A stretch of DNA of 50,025 bases from a virus: positions 1-50,025 of the IMG/VR virus record IMGVR_UViG_3300009002_000007; one strand, written 5' to 3'. The stretch's first letter is position 1; every line of letters starts with the position of its first letter. The notes beneath the pieces are model-generated. The model was not told where the DNA came from. It searched no databases and saw only the letters and a program-made list of their open reading frames with translations. Shown here piece by piece: positions 1 through 7,074 of the stretch. The position numbers were made by a program, and so were the translations under genes.

Positions 1-16
1 AGGTGTACTTTTGCAT
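1..16 (-). CDS. Start of a gene running off the left edge
   Basis: On the minus strand an ATG lies at 16-14 and opens a frame (MQKYT) that leaves the window. Its leader, with a CATCCACA-like stretch before the ATG and an early-type promoter further upstream, closely resembles the leader of the gene that starts at 567. Five codons give no clue to function. Confidence 0.35.
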
Positions 17-30
17 AATTGTGGATGTTT

Positions 31-100
31 AATTAAATAACTATATAGCTAATATAAGCAAAATATCTGAGATAAAAAAATATTTAGCTGTTTATTTTCG
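31..100 (-). promoter_or_regulatory. Early-type phage promoter
   Basis: Read on the minus strand this holds a GAAAATAAACAGCTAAA block, a T-run, TATCTCAG, then GCTTATATTAG and CTATATAG. The same order of blocks precedes several other short genes on both strands of the window. It would drive the gene cut off at the left edge. Confidence 0.7.
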
Positions 101-108
101 ATTTATTT

Positions 109-567
109 TTAGAACCAATTGTGGACATCAAGACTATAGGCGTTATCGGCCCAAGTCTTAGATCCAATTGCTTTCCAGTGACCATGATCGGCCATCTTAG
201 GGAATGATCCGTGAATAGTTCCAATATCTATATTCTCGATAATACAATTAGCAACCGTTACGAATTTACCAGCTTTAAGAGCTAGAGCAGTAAGGTAAGT
301 ATCAGACCCAGGGTGGGTAGACTTAAGTTCAATTGTATGAAGAGCATTCTTTTGGTATCTGTTAACCAAGCTTCTAAGACTAGATTTACCGTCAGAGATA
401 GTAAAGAAACCGGCTCTACACTTAGTAACGACTCTATAGTCATATTCTACATCCCACTCAAAGCCATAATCGCTAGTGTGGAATTTGTGCATTTTACCGT
501 TAATGTTTTGTTCGATTGTGAAGGTTGGACCGTCAGTGATTGCGTGTTTATTTTCTTTGATGTACAT
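109..567 (-). CDS. Hypothetical phage protein, 152 aa
   Basis: I do not recognise this protein. It is mixed alpha/beta, soluble, moderately basic, with no signal peptide or membrane segment. The start at 567 is supported by the early-type promoter and leader immediately upstream, and the leader resembles that of the gene cut off at position 16. It is the leftmost complete gene of the minus-strand block of small genes that probably act early in infection. Function unknown. Confidence 0.75.
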   Translation of the reverse strand: MYIKENKHAITDGPTFTIEQNINGKMHKFHTSDYGFEWDVEYDYRVVTKCRAGFFTISDGKSSLRSLVNRYQKNALHTIELKSTHPGSDTYLTALALKAGKFVTVANCIIENIDIGTIHGSFPKMADHGHWKAIGSKTWADNAYSLDVHNWF

Positions 568-589
568 AATGTGGATGATTTAATTAACT

Positions 590-668
590 TGATTAGTATA
601 CTACTAATATAACCAATTCCGGCGACAAATAAAAATTCTAGGCTGCCTATTTTTCAAAAGTTATTAAC
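590..668 (-). promoter_or_regulatory. Early-type phage promoter (variant)
   Basis: On the minus strand this has the GAAAAATAGGCAGCCTAGAA and T-rich blocks, then TTTGTCGCCGGAATTGG and TTATATTAGTAGTATAC. The CGCCGGAATTGG spacer is shared with the promoter at 2726-2790, which marks a subtype distinct from the TATCTCAG subtype. Confidence 0.65.
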
Positions 669-679
669 AATCCCCCCTA

Positions 680-712
680 ATAAGAAAGGACCTCATCTCT
701 GAGGTCCAATCT
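680..712 (-). terminator. Hairpin terminator after the 379-aa gene
   Basis: Eight paired bases (GGACCTCA at 688-695 and TGAGGTCC at 700-707) enclose a TCTC loop, and an outer C-run and G-run can extend the fold. Read on the minus strand the stem is followed by TTTCTTATT. It lies just past the stop of the 739-1878 gene. Confidence 0.65.
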
Positions 713-738
713 TGGGGGTAGGGTTGTAAGTTAAGTTA

Positions 739-1878
739 TTAGTTTAACAATGCTCCACGTTGATTATCTTGATTAAGATTACCAAATGGGTTTGGCATGT
801 GGTTTTCATGGTCAAATGATTTCTTACCGAAGAAGTTACCAGCCTGAACCATCAACTGTGTTGAGTCAGAGTCTTGCATATTTGATTCGATGAGGTCTTT
901 ACCATGAGTAGCAAAGTGCGTTAGGCCATTCATAACAGACCAAACAGATTGGTTAGTCTTGGCACCTTTCATTTGATTTGAATCCATAGAGCCAAGATCA
1001 ATCTTATTGTACGCATTCATATTCTCTTGTAGAGGGATCCAGTTCTCAGCTCTTTCTCCAGCATGTTTCGAGATTTGGTTATGAGCCCAAGTCATCTCAG
1101 CTACAGAAGCATGAGTGTTATTAGCGGCTCTAACTCGATCACCGAAAGATTCAGGAGCAAAGTTGTTAGACCTCAACGCTTGCAAGTTCTCTTGGAACTT
1201 CTCCATACTTACATTATCTAGAGAGTTTAGAGTATATGTTTCCTGTGCAAGTGAGGTAGTTAGACCATTAGCACACCACATACGGTTTACATAAGGCATA
1301 ACTTGGAAACCTTTCAAGGGTGAATTAGAGAAGGAAACACCTCCAGTAAAGACCTCATCGGAGAGACCTTTAACCGCAAATTCAGCTTTTGGGTTAAATG
1401 CGTTAATTCGAACAATTCCAGTAGTAGGGTCAGTAGACCAATTGGTTACGTCGAAACCATGCTTATCGATGAGGTTCTCTGTAATTCCAAGGAATTGCGA
1501 ATTAGATATTGTTTGCTCGTTACCTTTAGTAATACCAATGATATTCTTGTTCACTGGGTTAAGGATCAGAGTTACTTCGTTTAATTTACCATAATTAGAT
1601 GCCATTGCATTTTTCATGGTATTGATAAATTGACTCTTAGCTTCAGGGCTAAATAGATTATCGAATTTCTTAGCGAATGCTTGGCTCATTCCGATCAAAC
1701 TCAACAAGCCTTTAAAAGCTTGGCTCGTAATGCCGATTCTTTGGCCTTTATACTCGATAGTCTTGGTATCAATTAATTGAACGTCACGGAAGGGAACTAC
1801 TTTTCGTAGTTGTTGTGCGTTGATAGTTTCGATTTTGCGTTGATCGAGAACGTTTGAACTTAGTGTTGTAATTGCCAT
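739..1878 (-). CDS. DUF932-like phage protein
   Basis: A 379-aa soluble protein. The middle part (FSNSPLKGFQVMPYVNRMWC, about residues 186-205, then ANGL) recalls the DUF932 family of phage and plasmid proteins, where a conserved segment reads roughly 'P.RV.CSNGL'. DUF932 proteins are often expressed early and are abundant, but their function is not established. The C-terminal third is rich in Asn, Gln and Met. The gene has its own promoter-like GAGTATAATATATAA stretch upstream (about 1895-1920) instead of the long early element, and its own terminator downstream, so it is probably a separate transcription unit. The DUF932 assignment is tentative. Confidence 0.6.
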   Translation of the reverse strand: MAITTLSSNVLDQRKIETINAQQLRKVVPFRDVQLIDTKTIEYKGQRIGITSQAFKGLLSLIGMSQAFAKKFDNLFSPEAKSQFINTMKNAMASNYGKLNEVTLILNPVNKNIIGITKGNEQTISNSQFLGITENLIDKHGFDVTNWSTDPTTGIVRINAFNPKAEFAVKGLSDEVFTGGVSFSNSPLKGFQVMPYVNRMWCANGLTTSLAQETYTLNSLDNVSMEKFQENLQALRSNNFAPESFGDRVRAANNTHASVAEMTWAHNQISKHAGERAENWIPLQENMNAYNKIDLGSMDSNQMKGAKTNQSVWSVMNGLTHFATHGKDLIESNMQDSDSTQLMVQAGNFFGKKSFDHENHMPNPFGNLNQDNQRGALLN

Positions 1879-1942
1879 TATAGTCTGGTTTTTTTATTAC
1901 TTGATTTATATATTATACTCATTTTAATTAAAAGGTTTCAGG

Positions 1943-2329
1943 TTAAAGACCAGCTTTAACCATTCTTACAGGAACCTTATATGTCTTACCATCTTGAGAT
2001 GATACCGCAGTAACAGGGTACTTACGTGATCTAGCTTTCCAACCAGTGATGGTATATGTTGTACCAGCATTCATGAAGGTATCTCCAACTTTTACACCAG
2101 GCAATTCATATTTAGCATAGCGAGCGAAGTCAGTAGCTTCTTTAGTCATTACAGTACCATCGTTGCCGATGACAGATGCTTTAACTTTAATTGAACAATT
2201 ATCTCCAGAGAAAGAGATATTACCAGTAGAGATTTCAATACCATACTCCTTAGCAACTTTAGCTAGGGCGCTATCAAGGTCTACACGAAGGGCTTTAACG
2301 GTTGGGCGGTCAAAAGATGTTACTTTCAT
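1943..2329 (-). CDS. Small phage protein of conserved type, 128 aa
   Basis: The N-terminus (SFDRPTVKALRVDLDSALAK) and the following GIEISTGNISFS segment have the style of a widespread uncharacterised phage protein with a helical start and a beta-rich body. No catalytic motif is visible. The C-terminal half (GDTFMNAGTTYTITGWKARS) looks like a small beta barrel. An early-type promoter sits directly upstream, and the start at 2329 is the first ATG after it. Function unknown. Confidence 0.7.
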   Translation of the reverse strand: MKVTSFDRPTVKALRVDLDSALAKVAKEYGIEISTGNISFSGDNCSIKVKASVIGNDGTVMTKEATDFARYAKYELPGVKVGDTFMNAGTTYTITGWKARSRKYPVTAVSSQDGKTYKVPVRMVKAGL

Positions 2330-2349
2330 AATTTTTGTTTATTTTGATT

Positions 2350-2429
2350 GATTAATTATTACTATACTAATATAAGCATTATAACTGACAAATAAAAACT
2401 TTTAGCTGCTTATTTTCAAAAAGTTATTA
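2350..2429 (-). promoter_or_regulatory. Early-type phage promoter
   Basis: On the minus strand the order is GAAAATAAGCAGCTAAAAG, TTTTTATTTGTCAG, then GCTTATATTAGTATAGTAAT, followed by an A-rich leader and the ATG at 2329. It matches the plus-strand copies at 32484, 38360 and 38796 almost block for block. Confidence 0.75.
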
Positions 2430-2434
2430 ACAAT

Positions 2435-2511
2435 TGGTGAACCAGACAGGATTCGAACCTGTGACCGTCTGCTTAGAAGGCAGATGCTCTATCCAGCTGA
2501 GCTACTGGTCC
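2435..2511 (-). tRNA. tRNA-Arg (UCU anticodon, reads AGA)
   Basis: The minus strand folds into a full cloverleaf: acceptor GGACCAG with CTGGTTC, an AGCTCAGCTGGATAGAGC D-arm, an anticodon stem TCTGC/GCAGA with loop CTTCTAA (anticodon TCT), the T-loop GGTTCGAATCC, and an encoded CCA tail. AGA is visibly the main arginine codon in the phage genes of this window (for example in the collagen fibre and the Clp unfoldase), so the tRNA fits the phage's own codon use. Confidence 0.97.
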
Positions 2512-2517
2512 AGATGA

Positions 2518-2715
2518 TTATTTCTTTGGTAATTTTTCAAAGCTAGCTACTAGACCCAATAGACCAAGCATCGTAGCAGCAATAAAGAAGCCCATGGCGT
2601 TATCTTCACCGGCAAAGCTAATATACTTATCAATTGTTGAGGTAACTGTCATACCAGCGACGATAAAAGACACGATAGACATAAGAAAGGGAAGGATGTT
2701 TAACTTAACTGACAT
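2518..2715 (-). CDS. Small membrane protein, two helices
   Basis: This 65-aa protein has two hydrophobic segments (about residues 8-24 and 41-58) separated by a short polar loop, and ends in basic EKLPKK. No family is recognised. It starts right after the tRNA gene in genome order and has its own early-type promoter. Small early membrane proteins of phages often alter the host envelope or block superinfection, but nothing in the sequence shows this here. Confidence 0.65.
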   Translation of the reverse strand: MSVKLNILPFLMSIVSFIVAGMTVTSTIDKYISFAGEDNAMGFFIAATMLGLLGLVASFEKLPKK

Positions 2716-2725
2716 AGTTTGTTTG

Positions 2726-2790
2726 TTTTTTAATTACTATACTAATATAACCAATTCCGGCGACAATAAAAAATCTAGAGCAGACTTTTT
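2726..2790 (-). promoter_or_regulatory. Early-type phage promoter (variant)
   Basis: On the minus strand it reads TTATTGTCGCCGGAATTGG, then TTATATTAGTATAGTAATT. It has the CGCCGGAATTGG spacer of the promoter at 590-668 and leads to the 65-aa membrane protein. The upstream half overlaps the stop-codon side of the neighbouring 63-aa gene. Confidence 0.65.
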
Positions 2791-2982
2791 TTAATAAAGT
2801 TTCTCTAGGCGAGCATCTACCTCAGCCTGTTTATTAAGGAAGTATTCAAGCTTCCCGGCAAAGAAGATAATATTGTGAACCTCGAGGCGATCAGTAGCAT
2901 TCGCGATTTTAGCCTGATAATAGTCAATTTTAGGCTGGTAGCCATTAGGATAACGGTTGGCACGTGGAGAACGATTTTTCAT
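2791..2982 (-). CDS. Hypothetical small protein, 63 aa
   Basis: A basic, tyrosine-rich N-terminus (MKNRSPRANRYPNGYQPKI) is followed by a predicted helical hairpin (about residues 20-62). No family is recognised. The gene follows an early-type promoter and belongs to the row of separately promoted small minus-strand genes. Confidence 0.6.
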   Translation of the reverse strand: MKNRSPRANRYPNGYQPKIDYYQAKIANATDRLEVHNIIFFAGKLEYFLNKQAEVDARLEKLY

Positions 2983-3010
2983 AAATGTGTTTTTTAAAGG
3001 TTGATTAACT

Positions 3011-3095
3011 AATTACTATACTAATATAAGCAAAATTTCTGAGATAAAAAAATTCTAGGCTGCTTATTTTCAATTTATTTTCAAATTATATACTT
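3011..3095 (-). promoter_or_regulatory. Early-type phage promoter
   Basis: On the minus strand: GAAAATAAGCAGCCTAGAA, a T-run, TATCTCAGAAATTTTGC, then TTATATTAGTATAGTAATT. The upstream end overlaps the last codons of the 51-aa gene at 3081-3236. Confidence 0.7.
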
Positions 3096-3236
3096 TTTAA
3101 TGAATTTACGGTATTTAGGGCTTGTCATGAGCATCGTCAACAAAAAATTACTAGTTTGGACGAAAATAAAGCTTACCATCTCATAGATAAAGATCAACGT
3201 GATGATATCGTTAATATTAAGGCAGTTAAAATCCAT
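3081..3236 (-). CDS. Short hydrophobic protein, 51 aa
   Basis: An ATG at 3236 opens a 51-codon frame ending in TGA at 3083-3081. The product starts MDFNCLNINDIITLIFIYEM, has one long hydrophobic stretch (about residues 9-37) and ends with a basic tail (PKYRKFIKKYII). An early-type promoter lies at 3255-3315, in the spacing seen for the neighbouring genes. That promoter and the membrane-plus-basic-tail pattern argue for a real gene despite its size. Function unknown. Confidence 0.6.
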   Translation of the reverse strand: MDFNCLNINDIITLIFIYEMVSFIFVQTSNFLLTMLMTSPKYRKFIKKYII

Positions 3237-3254
3237 TTTTAATAGGGGGTGTTT

Positions 3255-3315
3255 TTAATTAAATAACTTATATAGCTAATATAATCATAAAAACCGACAA
3301 ATAAAAATTTTAAGT
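3255..3315 (-). promoter_or_regulatory. Early-type phage promoter (divergent junction)
   Basis: On the minus strand: AAAATTTTTATTTGTCGG, then GATTATATTAGCTATATAAG. The core is nearly the same as the one facing the other way at 3754-3776, so the GC-rich block between them is flanked by two divergent promoters. Confidence 0.6.
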
Positions 3316-3420
3316 GTTAAAAAGGTAAAAAAAGTGAAAAAAGGCCCCTGGGCACTGAAACAAAGCTTTAAATATGCGTATAATATAAACCAGAATAGGT
3401 CATATATGCAACTTCTCCAG

Positions 3421-3720
3421 ACAACACTATATAATAGCTCCCAGGGCAGCTCTCCAGGGCTTCCCAGGGGCCTTTTTGCTCCAGGGCTGTCCAGGGAGCT
3501 GCCAGGGACACCCCAGGGCTGTTCCTGGACAGTTGCCTATAGAAGCACTATAGAGACAGCTCTCCAGAGCAACCCTGACAAGCCGGATCACCGACATGTC
3601 CAGAGTCACCTGGAGCGTGGACAGTCCCCAGATGGCCAACAGTACCCTAGAATACAGAGGAGCCTAGAGAGACAGAGAGCTCTAGACAGCACCGGCAGTC
3701 ACCGGCAAGCCCTGGTAAAT
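3421..3720. repeat. GC-rich block with phased CCAGGG repeats
   Basis: Seven copies of CCAGGG start at 3441, 3454, 3464, 3481, 3491, 3502 and 3513, at steps of 13, 10, 17, 10, 11 and 11, so most copies fall about one DNA turn apart. Bases 3421-3480 are 53% G+C and 3481-3540 are 65%, in a genome segment that is otherwise very AT-rich. More CCTGG, CCAGA and CACCGGCA elements follow to 3715. The steps are not multiples of three, so this is DNA-level repetition and not a protein repeat. It lies between divergent early-type promoters and could be a replication origin, a regulator-binding array or a structured RNA. Confidence 0.7.
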
Positions 3721-3753
3721 AATTGCCCAAATATTATACCGGGTCATAGAAAT

Positions 3754-3776
3754 TTAGTATATTAGCTATATAAACA
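3754..3776 (+). promoter_or_regulatory. Early-type promoter core, plus strand
   Basis: AGTATATTAGCTATATAAAC repeats the core of the minus-strand element at 3255-3315. It lies 13 bases upstream of the ATG of the 44-aa gene at 3789. The longer upstream blocks of the other copies are not present because the GC-rich block ends just before it. Confidence 0.5.
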
Positions 3777-3788
3777 AATAGATACCTT

Positions 3789-3923
3789 ATGGAACAGAGT
3801 AAACAACAACGACTAGAGGCCATTAGAGCCGAGATCATCAAATTGAAGCTAGAAACACCTTATAGCCCAAAAATACCCAAATTACAACAGGAGCTAGATA
3901 GGCTTTTACAGGCCTCCGAGTAG
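3789..3923 (+). CDS. Small helical protein, 44 aa
   Basis: A 44-codon frame starts MEQSKQQRLEAIRAEIIKLK and ends LLQASE. Two amphipathic helices are separated by TPYSPKIPK, a pattern of a small helical hairpin. The promoter core at 3754-3776 precedes it. It is the first plus-strand gene after the strand switch. Function unknown; a DNA- or protein-binding hairpin would fit but is not shown. Confidence 0.55.
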   Translation: MEQSKQQRLEAIRAEIIKLKLETPYSPKIPKLQQELDRLLQASE

Positions 3924-4178
3924 TCACACTAAAACGCGAATTAACGTGTGGTGGGAGGGGGACCTTCCTTGGGGCATGCTCTAACATTAATTGTATAATT
4001 AGCAATAGTCAAAAAGCACTTAGCTAAATGTCAACCACTTGTCTCGTGTGTGATTTAAGCACTATATACCTATGAGTGCTCCTAGATAGAAATAATATAG
4101 AAAAGCAATGTTACCCAAGCTCAAATATTCTCGAGCGTGTAAAAAACAATAAAATACCCTATGCGTGATATATAGAGT
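3924..4178. other. Intergenic region, no gene seen
   Basis: About 255 bases without a supportable frame. Near the start CACAC (3924-3928) can pair with a GTGTG about 20 bases on. A second short inverted pair is GCACT/AGTGC around 4059-4079. The 9-mer AGCACTATA at 4058-4066 also occurs at 3544 and 5135 in the neighbouring noncoding parts. The region ends in the late-type promoter at 4167. Confidence 0.5.
4167..4175 (+). promoter_or_regulatory. Late-type promoter abutting a start codon
   Basis: GATATATAG lies four bases before the ATG at 4179. The same element at the same distance is found before 37138 and 40476, and it resembles the T4 late promoter TATAAATA. Confidence 0.6.
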
Positions 4179-4712
4179 ATGAAAGAACTATTTAATCCAC
4201 AAGCTAAGATGCAGTCCATTACAAATGCACAGAGTGAATCAAGCAAGATAAATAGTAGTGAACAATCTCTAGATAGTCAAGCTAACTCTAGTGCATCTCA
4301 AACGACTAACAGTGCAAATGCTGAAAATCCAAATTTAGCCGCTAAGACTACAAATGAAAATCCAAATAGTGAGAAAGAACTAGATGCAAGTATTGCACCT
4401 CCTAAAACGAAGCTCAGTTTTTCAGATATGATCAAAGCGCAAGCAATGAACTATATGATGAGTAAGATGACTGACTCTAAAGATGCCAGTCCCGATGCTA
4501 AGCAAGATGATATGTCTCAAGACTCTGATGCACCTAGACAATTAACACCGTTACAAAAAGCTAAAGCTACTAAGACAGAGCCAGAGAGACCTCAACCAAA
4601 AATCAAATCGCCAGCAGTACAATCGCCAGAGTTTAAAAGCCCTAAACAACAAAAGATGAAAAGTATACCAATAACTAAACCACCATCTTTTAAAATGCCT
4701 AAACTTAGATAA
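4179..4712 (+). CDS. Disordered low-complexity protein, 177 aa
   Basis: The product is rich in Ser, Asn, Gln, Lys and Pro and lacks any hydrophobic core except a short helix (FSDMIKAQAMNYMMSKM, about residues 87-103). The C-terminal part is basic and Pro-rich with repeated KSP-like steps (IKSPAVQSPEFKSPKQQKMK). It stands alone between two noncoding stretches and has a late-type promoter four bases before its ATG, so it is probably made late. A virion-internal or DNA-binding role is possible but unproven. No family recognised. Confidence 0.65.
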   Translation: MKELFNPQAKMQSITNAQSESSKINSSEQSLDSQANSSASQTTNSANAENPNLAAKTTNENPNSEKELDASIAPPKTKLSFSDMIKAQAMNYMMSKMTDSKDASPDAKQDDMSQDSDAPRQLTPLQKAKATKTEPERPQPKIKSPAVQSPEFKSPKQQKMKSIPITKPPSFKMPKLR

Positions 4713-5444
4713 GAAGCGCGATCCCGTCGCTCTTACTCCCCACTAGCCCTCAGAGTACTCCAAGTCTTTGAGAAAAAAAGTTCAGTACAAATGAAACTTT
4801 TCTGTGACCTAGCAGTATAACTTAAGTCTTTAAGTCCAAGGGTAAAACCCCGACGACAGTGCACATCCTCCACTAAGCCGTCACTGGACTCTAAGGTCTC
4901 AAAGATGACCTTCTCTATTCCCTTTAATAACCCAAAAAAAGAGCCACACTATGACACTAAGTCGTCGGAGGTGCGGCGGCAGTTTAAGGACTTAGAGGTC
5001 TTAAACTAATAAAACACTATTAATAAACGTTATTTCCTACTAGGAGACAAGAAGGGCTTGGGAGAGTTGGACACTTTTAGTATCGTTGACGGTGGGTGAC
5101 GAGCGCACATTCACGTTATTGCCTCTATTAAAAGAGCACTATATGGAGTATGACACATTTGAGGGTTGAGAGACTCAGAGAGCGGCCCCACTACCTACCG
5201 GTACAGGGGACCTGATACTATATTAGAGTAGATTGCGATGGATTGGTATATGGATTAGAGTATTTTGAAGAAACATAAAATTGAAAAAATACGTTTTTTT
5301 AAAAGTCAATTCCAAATTTTCCCCTGACTTAGAGGGAGTATAGAGAGGCGGCGATGACTATTTAGAAAAATTTCCTAACTCAAAAAATTTCCAAGACTAA
5401 GAAGTCCTAGGAGGAATTAGAGGAATCTGAGATATATAAGGTAT
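4713..5444. other. Long structured noncoding region
   Basis: No frame in this 730-base stretch looks coding. It has more G+C than the genes around it and several inverted repeats. AAAAGTT (4776-4782) pairs with AACTTTT (4795-4801). AAGTCTTTAAGTCC (4824-4837) pairs with most of 4988-5002. CCGACGAC (4850-4857) pairs with GTCGTCGG (4961-4968), nested inside the previous pair. AGTTTAAG (4981-4988) pairs with CTTAAACT (5000-5007) as an alternative. GACTTAGAG occurs twice (about 4989 and 5328). It could be an origin, a packaging site or an RNA. Confidence 0.55.
5431..5439 (+). promoter_or_regulatory. Late-type promoter abutting a start codon
   Basis: GATATATAA ends six bases before the ATG of the lipoprotein at 5445. 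The sequence matches the late-type elements elsewhere in the window. Confidence 0.55.
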
Positions 5445-6389
5445 ATGAAACAATTAAACCACTTAATTCTGATGCTAGGAATCTTTCTTCTAGCCTCTTG
5501 TAGCACACAATTTCGATTGATGGGTTACGATCAAACTAACGATGTTTCGGCGCACAATGTGTCGACGTCGATGCAACAATTCGGAGATGTTAAAATAGAC
5601 ACGCTGTCCGAATTTCAATTTAGAAATAAACTAAGAACAGATCTAAGCTTCAGATTAGACTTTGCGCAATACGCATTGAGTCAACCGAGGTCATTTGATT
5701 GGAATAATAGATTACTGGGAAGACAGTATGATTCTAGATATAATTCTTATTATTGGAATAGAGATCAAATGTGGAATGATTGGGCTTGGGGTTATACAGG
5801 CTGGAATTCTTGGGGTTCTCCTCATAGATGGTCACCATTTGGATATGATAGATGGGGATATGGAATCTACTATGGTTGGAATAATCATGGCTGGGGATAT
5901 GGAAACCATTATGGATGGTATGGTTCACACTTTAATAATTATTATGGAGGATGGCCGTATTATGGCAATAACGTCTATGGAATCCCAGGTTGGAGAAGTG
6001 GCAGAACAAATACAGTGTATATTAATGGCAGACGTTCAAGTATTAGAACTGAAGTAAATAATGGAAGAAGAACTAGAAATACGACTACTAGAAGAAGCAC
6101 TAATAATACTAGGAACAATGAGGTTATCATCAATAATAGTCCGAATAGAAATAATAACACACGAGTAAGAGTGTATCGAAGAATCGAGAACAACCCTAGT
6201 AATACAAACACTAGGCCAAGAATTATTAGAGAAAAGCCACCGGTAAGAAATAATCGTCCATCTTTTAACAATAATTCTCGTCCATCTAATAATAGTAGAC
6301 CTGTAATTAATAATTCTCGTCCATCTAATACAAGATCTTCAACACCTGTTCGTTCAAGCTCTCCTCCTTCAAGAAAAAAGGGTAATTGA
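5445..6389 (+). CDS. Secreted lipoprotein, Trp/Tyr/Gly/Asn-rich
   Basis: The N-terminus is a lipoprotein signal peptide: basic start, hydrophobic run, and lipobox LLASC with the lipidated Cys at residue 19. The middle (about residues 85-185) is very rich in Trp, Tyr, Gly and Asn (for example GYGIYYGWNNHGWGYGNHYG). The C-terminal third is disordered with repeats of SRPSNN/NNSRP and many Arg. Similar aromatic-rich lipoproteins are common in Flavobacteriia, so it may have been taken from a host. It would be exported by the host Sec and lipoprotein machinery and could mask or block a surface receptor, though this is inference. A late-type promoter lies six bases before the ATG. Confidence 0.75.
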   Translation: MKQLNHLILMLGIFLLASCSTQFRLMGYDQTNDVSAHNVSTSMQQFGDVKIDTLSEFQFRNKLRTDLSFRLDFAQYALSQPRSFDWNNRLLGRQYDSRYNSYYWNRDQMWNDWAWGYTGWNSWGSPHRWSPFGYDRWGYGIYYGWNNHGWGYGNHYGWYGSHFNNYYGGWPYYGNNVYGIPGWRSGRTNTVYINGRRSSIRTEVNNGRRTRNTTTRRSTNNTRNNEVIINNSPNRNNNTRVRVYRRIENNPSNTNTRPRIIREKPPVRNNRPSFNNNSRPSNNSRPVINNSRPSNTRSSTPVRSSSPPSRKKGN

Positions 6390-6408
6390 AACAATTAAGA
6401 TTATCAGA

Positions 6409-6421
6409 GTATAATATTAAA
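6409..6421 (+). promoter_or_regulatory. Promoter-like GTATAATATTAAA
   Basis: The same string occurs at 7181 and, with AATAT before it, at 12451. In each case an ATG follows 33-36 bases after TATAAT begins. It probably starts the unit beginning at 6443. Confidence 0.55.
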
Positions 6422-6442
6422 GGATTAACTTAAACTTTTAAT

Positions 6443-6709
6443 ATGAAAAACAATTTAATAGCAACGTTAATGACATATATCATAGTATCGTCTGTGGTTA
6501 CATTTATAGTCGCTATTCCAACTTTATTGATATGTGGCCTAGCCTCGTTAATTTCTTTTATAACTGGATTTTCGTTTGCAGCTACCTTTTGGATAGGATT
6601 TGCATTAACAACCATCATATCTATATTCATTATAGATGCAATTCAAAGGGAAATAGAATCATTTAAAATTAATTTAGATTTTAAAGAAGAAGACGAAGAC
6701 CTATTATAA
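6443..6709 (+). CDS. Membrane protein with two helices, 88 aa
   Basis: Two long hydrophobic segments (about residues 8-34 and 41-66) are followed by an acidic cytosolic tail (EEDEDLL). No family is recognised. It follows the lipoprotein gene and a promoter-like element, so the two may both act at the host envelope. Confidence 0.65.
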   Translation: MKNNLIATLMTYIIVSSVVTFIVAIPTLLICGLASLISFITGFSFAATFWIGFALTTIISIFIIDAIQREIESFKINLDFKEEDEDLL

Positions 6710-6745
6710 TAACTTAATATTATGATAAGATTAATACAAACTAAA

Positions 6746-6958
6746 ATGGCTAAAAAAACAACACATTGGAAAACCAAAGACGTAAACGGTATGAGAATGA
6801 TGATATGTCAAAACTCAAAACCAACTATGAGTAAATATTCTGAATTTGCACCAGAAGACGGAGAATGCGACGAATGGTCCGAGGTTGGCACCGATACAAC
6901 AGCTTCTTTATGCTGGAGATGTACTGCTAGATCAGTAAATAATATTAGATTAAAATAA
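6746..6958 (+). CDS. Small Cys-containing protein, 70 aa
   Basis: I start it at the ATG at 6746 (MAKKTTHWKTKDVNG), which follows an A-rich leader; an in-frame ATG at 6722 would add eight residues. Four Cys are present, including a C-terminal CWRC, so a small zinc-binding fold is possible. An acidic middle part (APEDGECDEWSEV) separates them. Function unknown. The operon ends at the hairpin at 6984. Confidence 0.6.
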   Translation: MAKKTTHWKTKDVNGMRMMICQNSKPTMSKYSEFAPEDGECDEWSEVGTDTTASLCWRCTARSVNNIRLK

Positions 6959-6983
6959 TAAGATATTTTAAGATTCTAAAATT

Positions 6984-7020
6984 ATGATAATATGATATTT
7001 TGATATTATCATTTTATTTT
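6984..7020 (+). terminator. Rho-independent terminator
   Basis: ATGATAATAT (6984-6993) pairs perfectly with ATATTATCAT (7003-7012) around a nine-base loop, and TTTATTTT follows. Confidence 0.7.
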
Positions 7021-7060
7021 ACTAATTTATTAAAATATTACATTTCACCCCGACAATACT

Positions 7061-7069
7061 GATATATAA
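7061..7069 (+). promoter_or_regulatory. Late-type promoter followed by a 5' hairpin
   Basis: GATATATAA lies six bases before a perfect hairpin at 7075-7093 (AAGTTTTA, loop TAT, TAAAACTT). Transcription would start at or near the foot of the hairpin. Confidence 0.55.
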
Positions 7070-7074
7070 ACCAT

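Noticed and set aside
2435-2511. Integration site at the tRNA gene
   Set aside because: The tRNA is a complete phage gene with encoded CCA among phage genes, and no integrase or flanking repeat is visible.
3334-3765. 143-residue open frame across the GC-rich CCAGGG block
   Set aside because: It would start at GTG, has an odd composition for this phage, and the repeat steps of 10, 11, 13 and 17 bases do not fit codons. The block is better explained as DNA- or RNA-level repetition.
4713-5444. Decayed gene or rRNA fragment
   Set aside because: No remnant of a recognisable reading frame and no conserved rRNA motif could be seen. Nested inverted repeats suggest a functional noncoding element instead.
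5695-6394. Alternative frames within the lipoprotein gene
   Set aside because: The lipoprotein frame has a proper signal peptide and promoter. The others are Ile/Met/Gly- or Leu-rich by-products of the low-complexity DNA.
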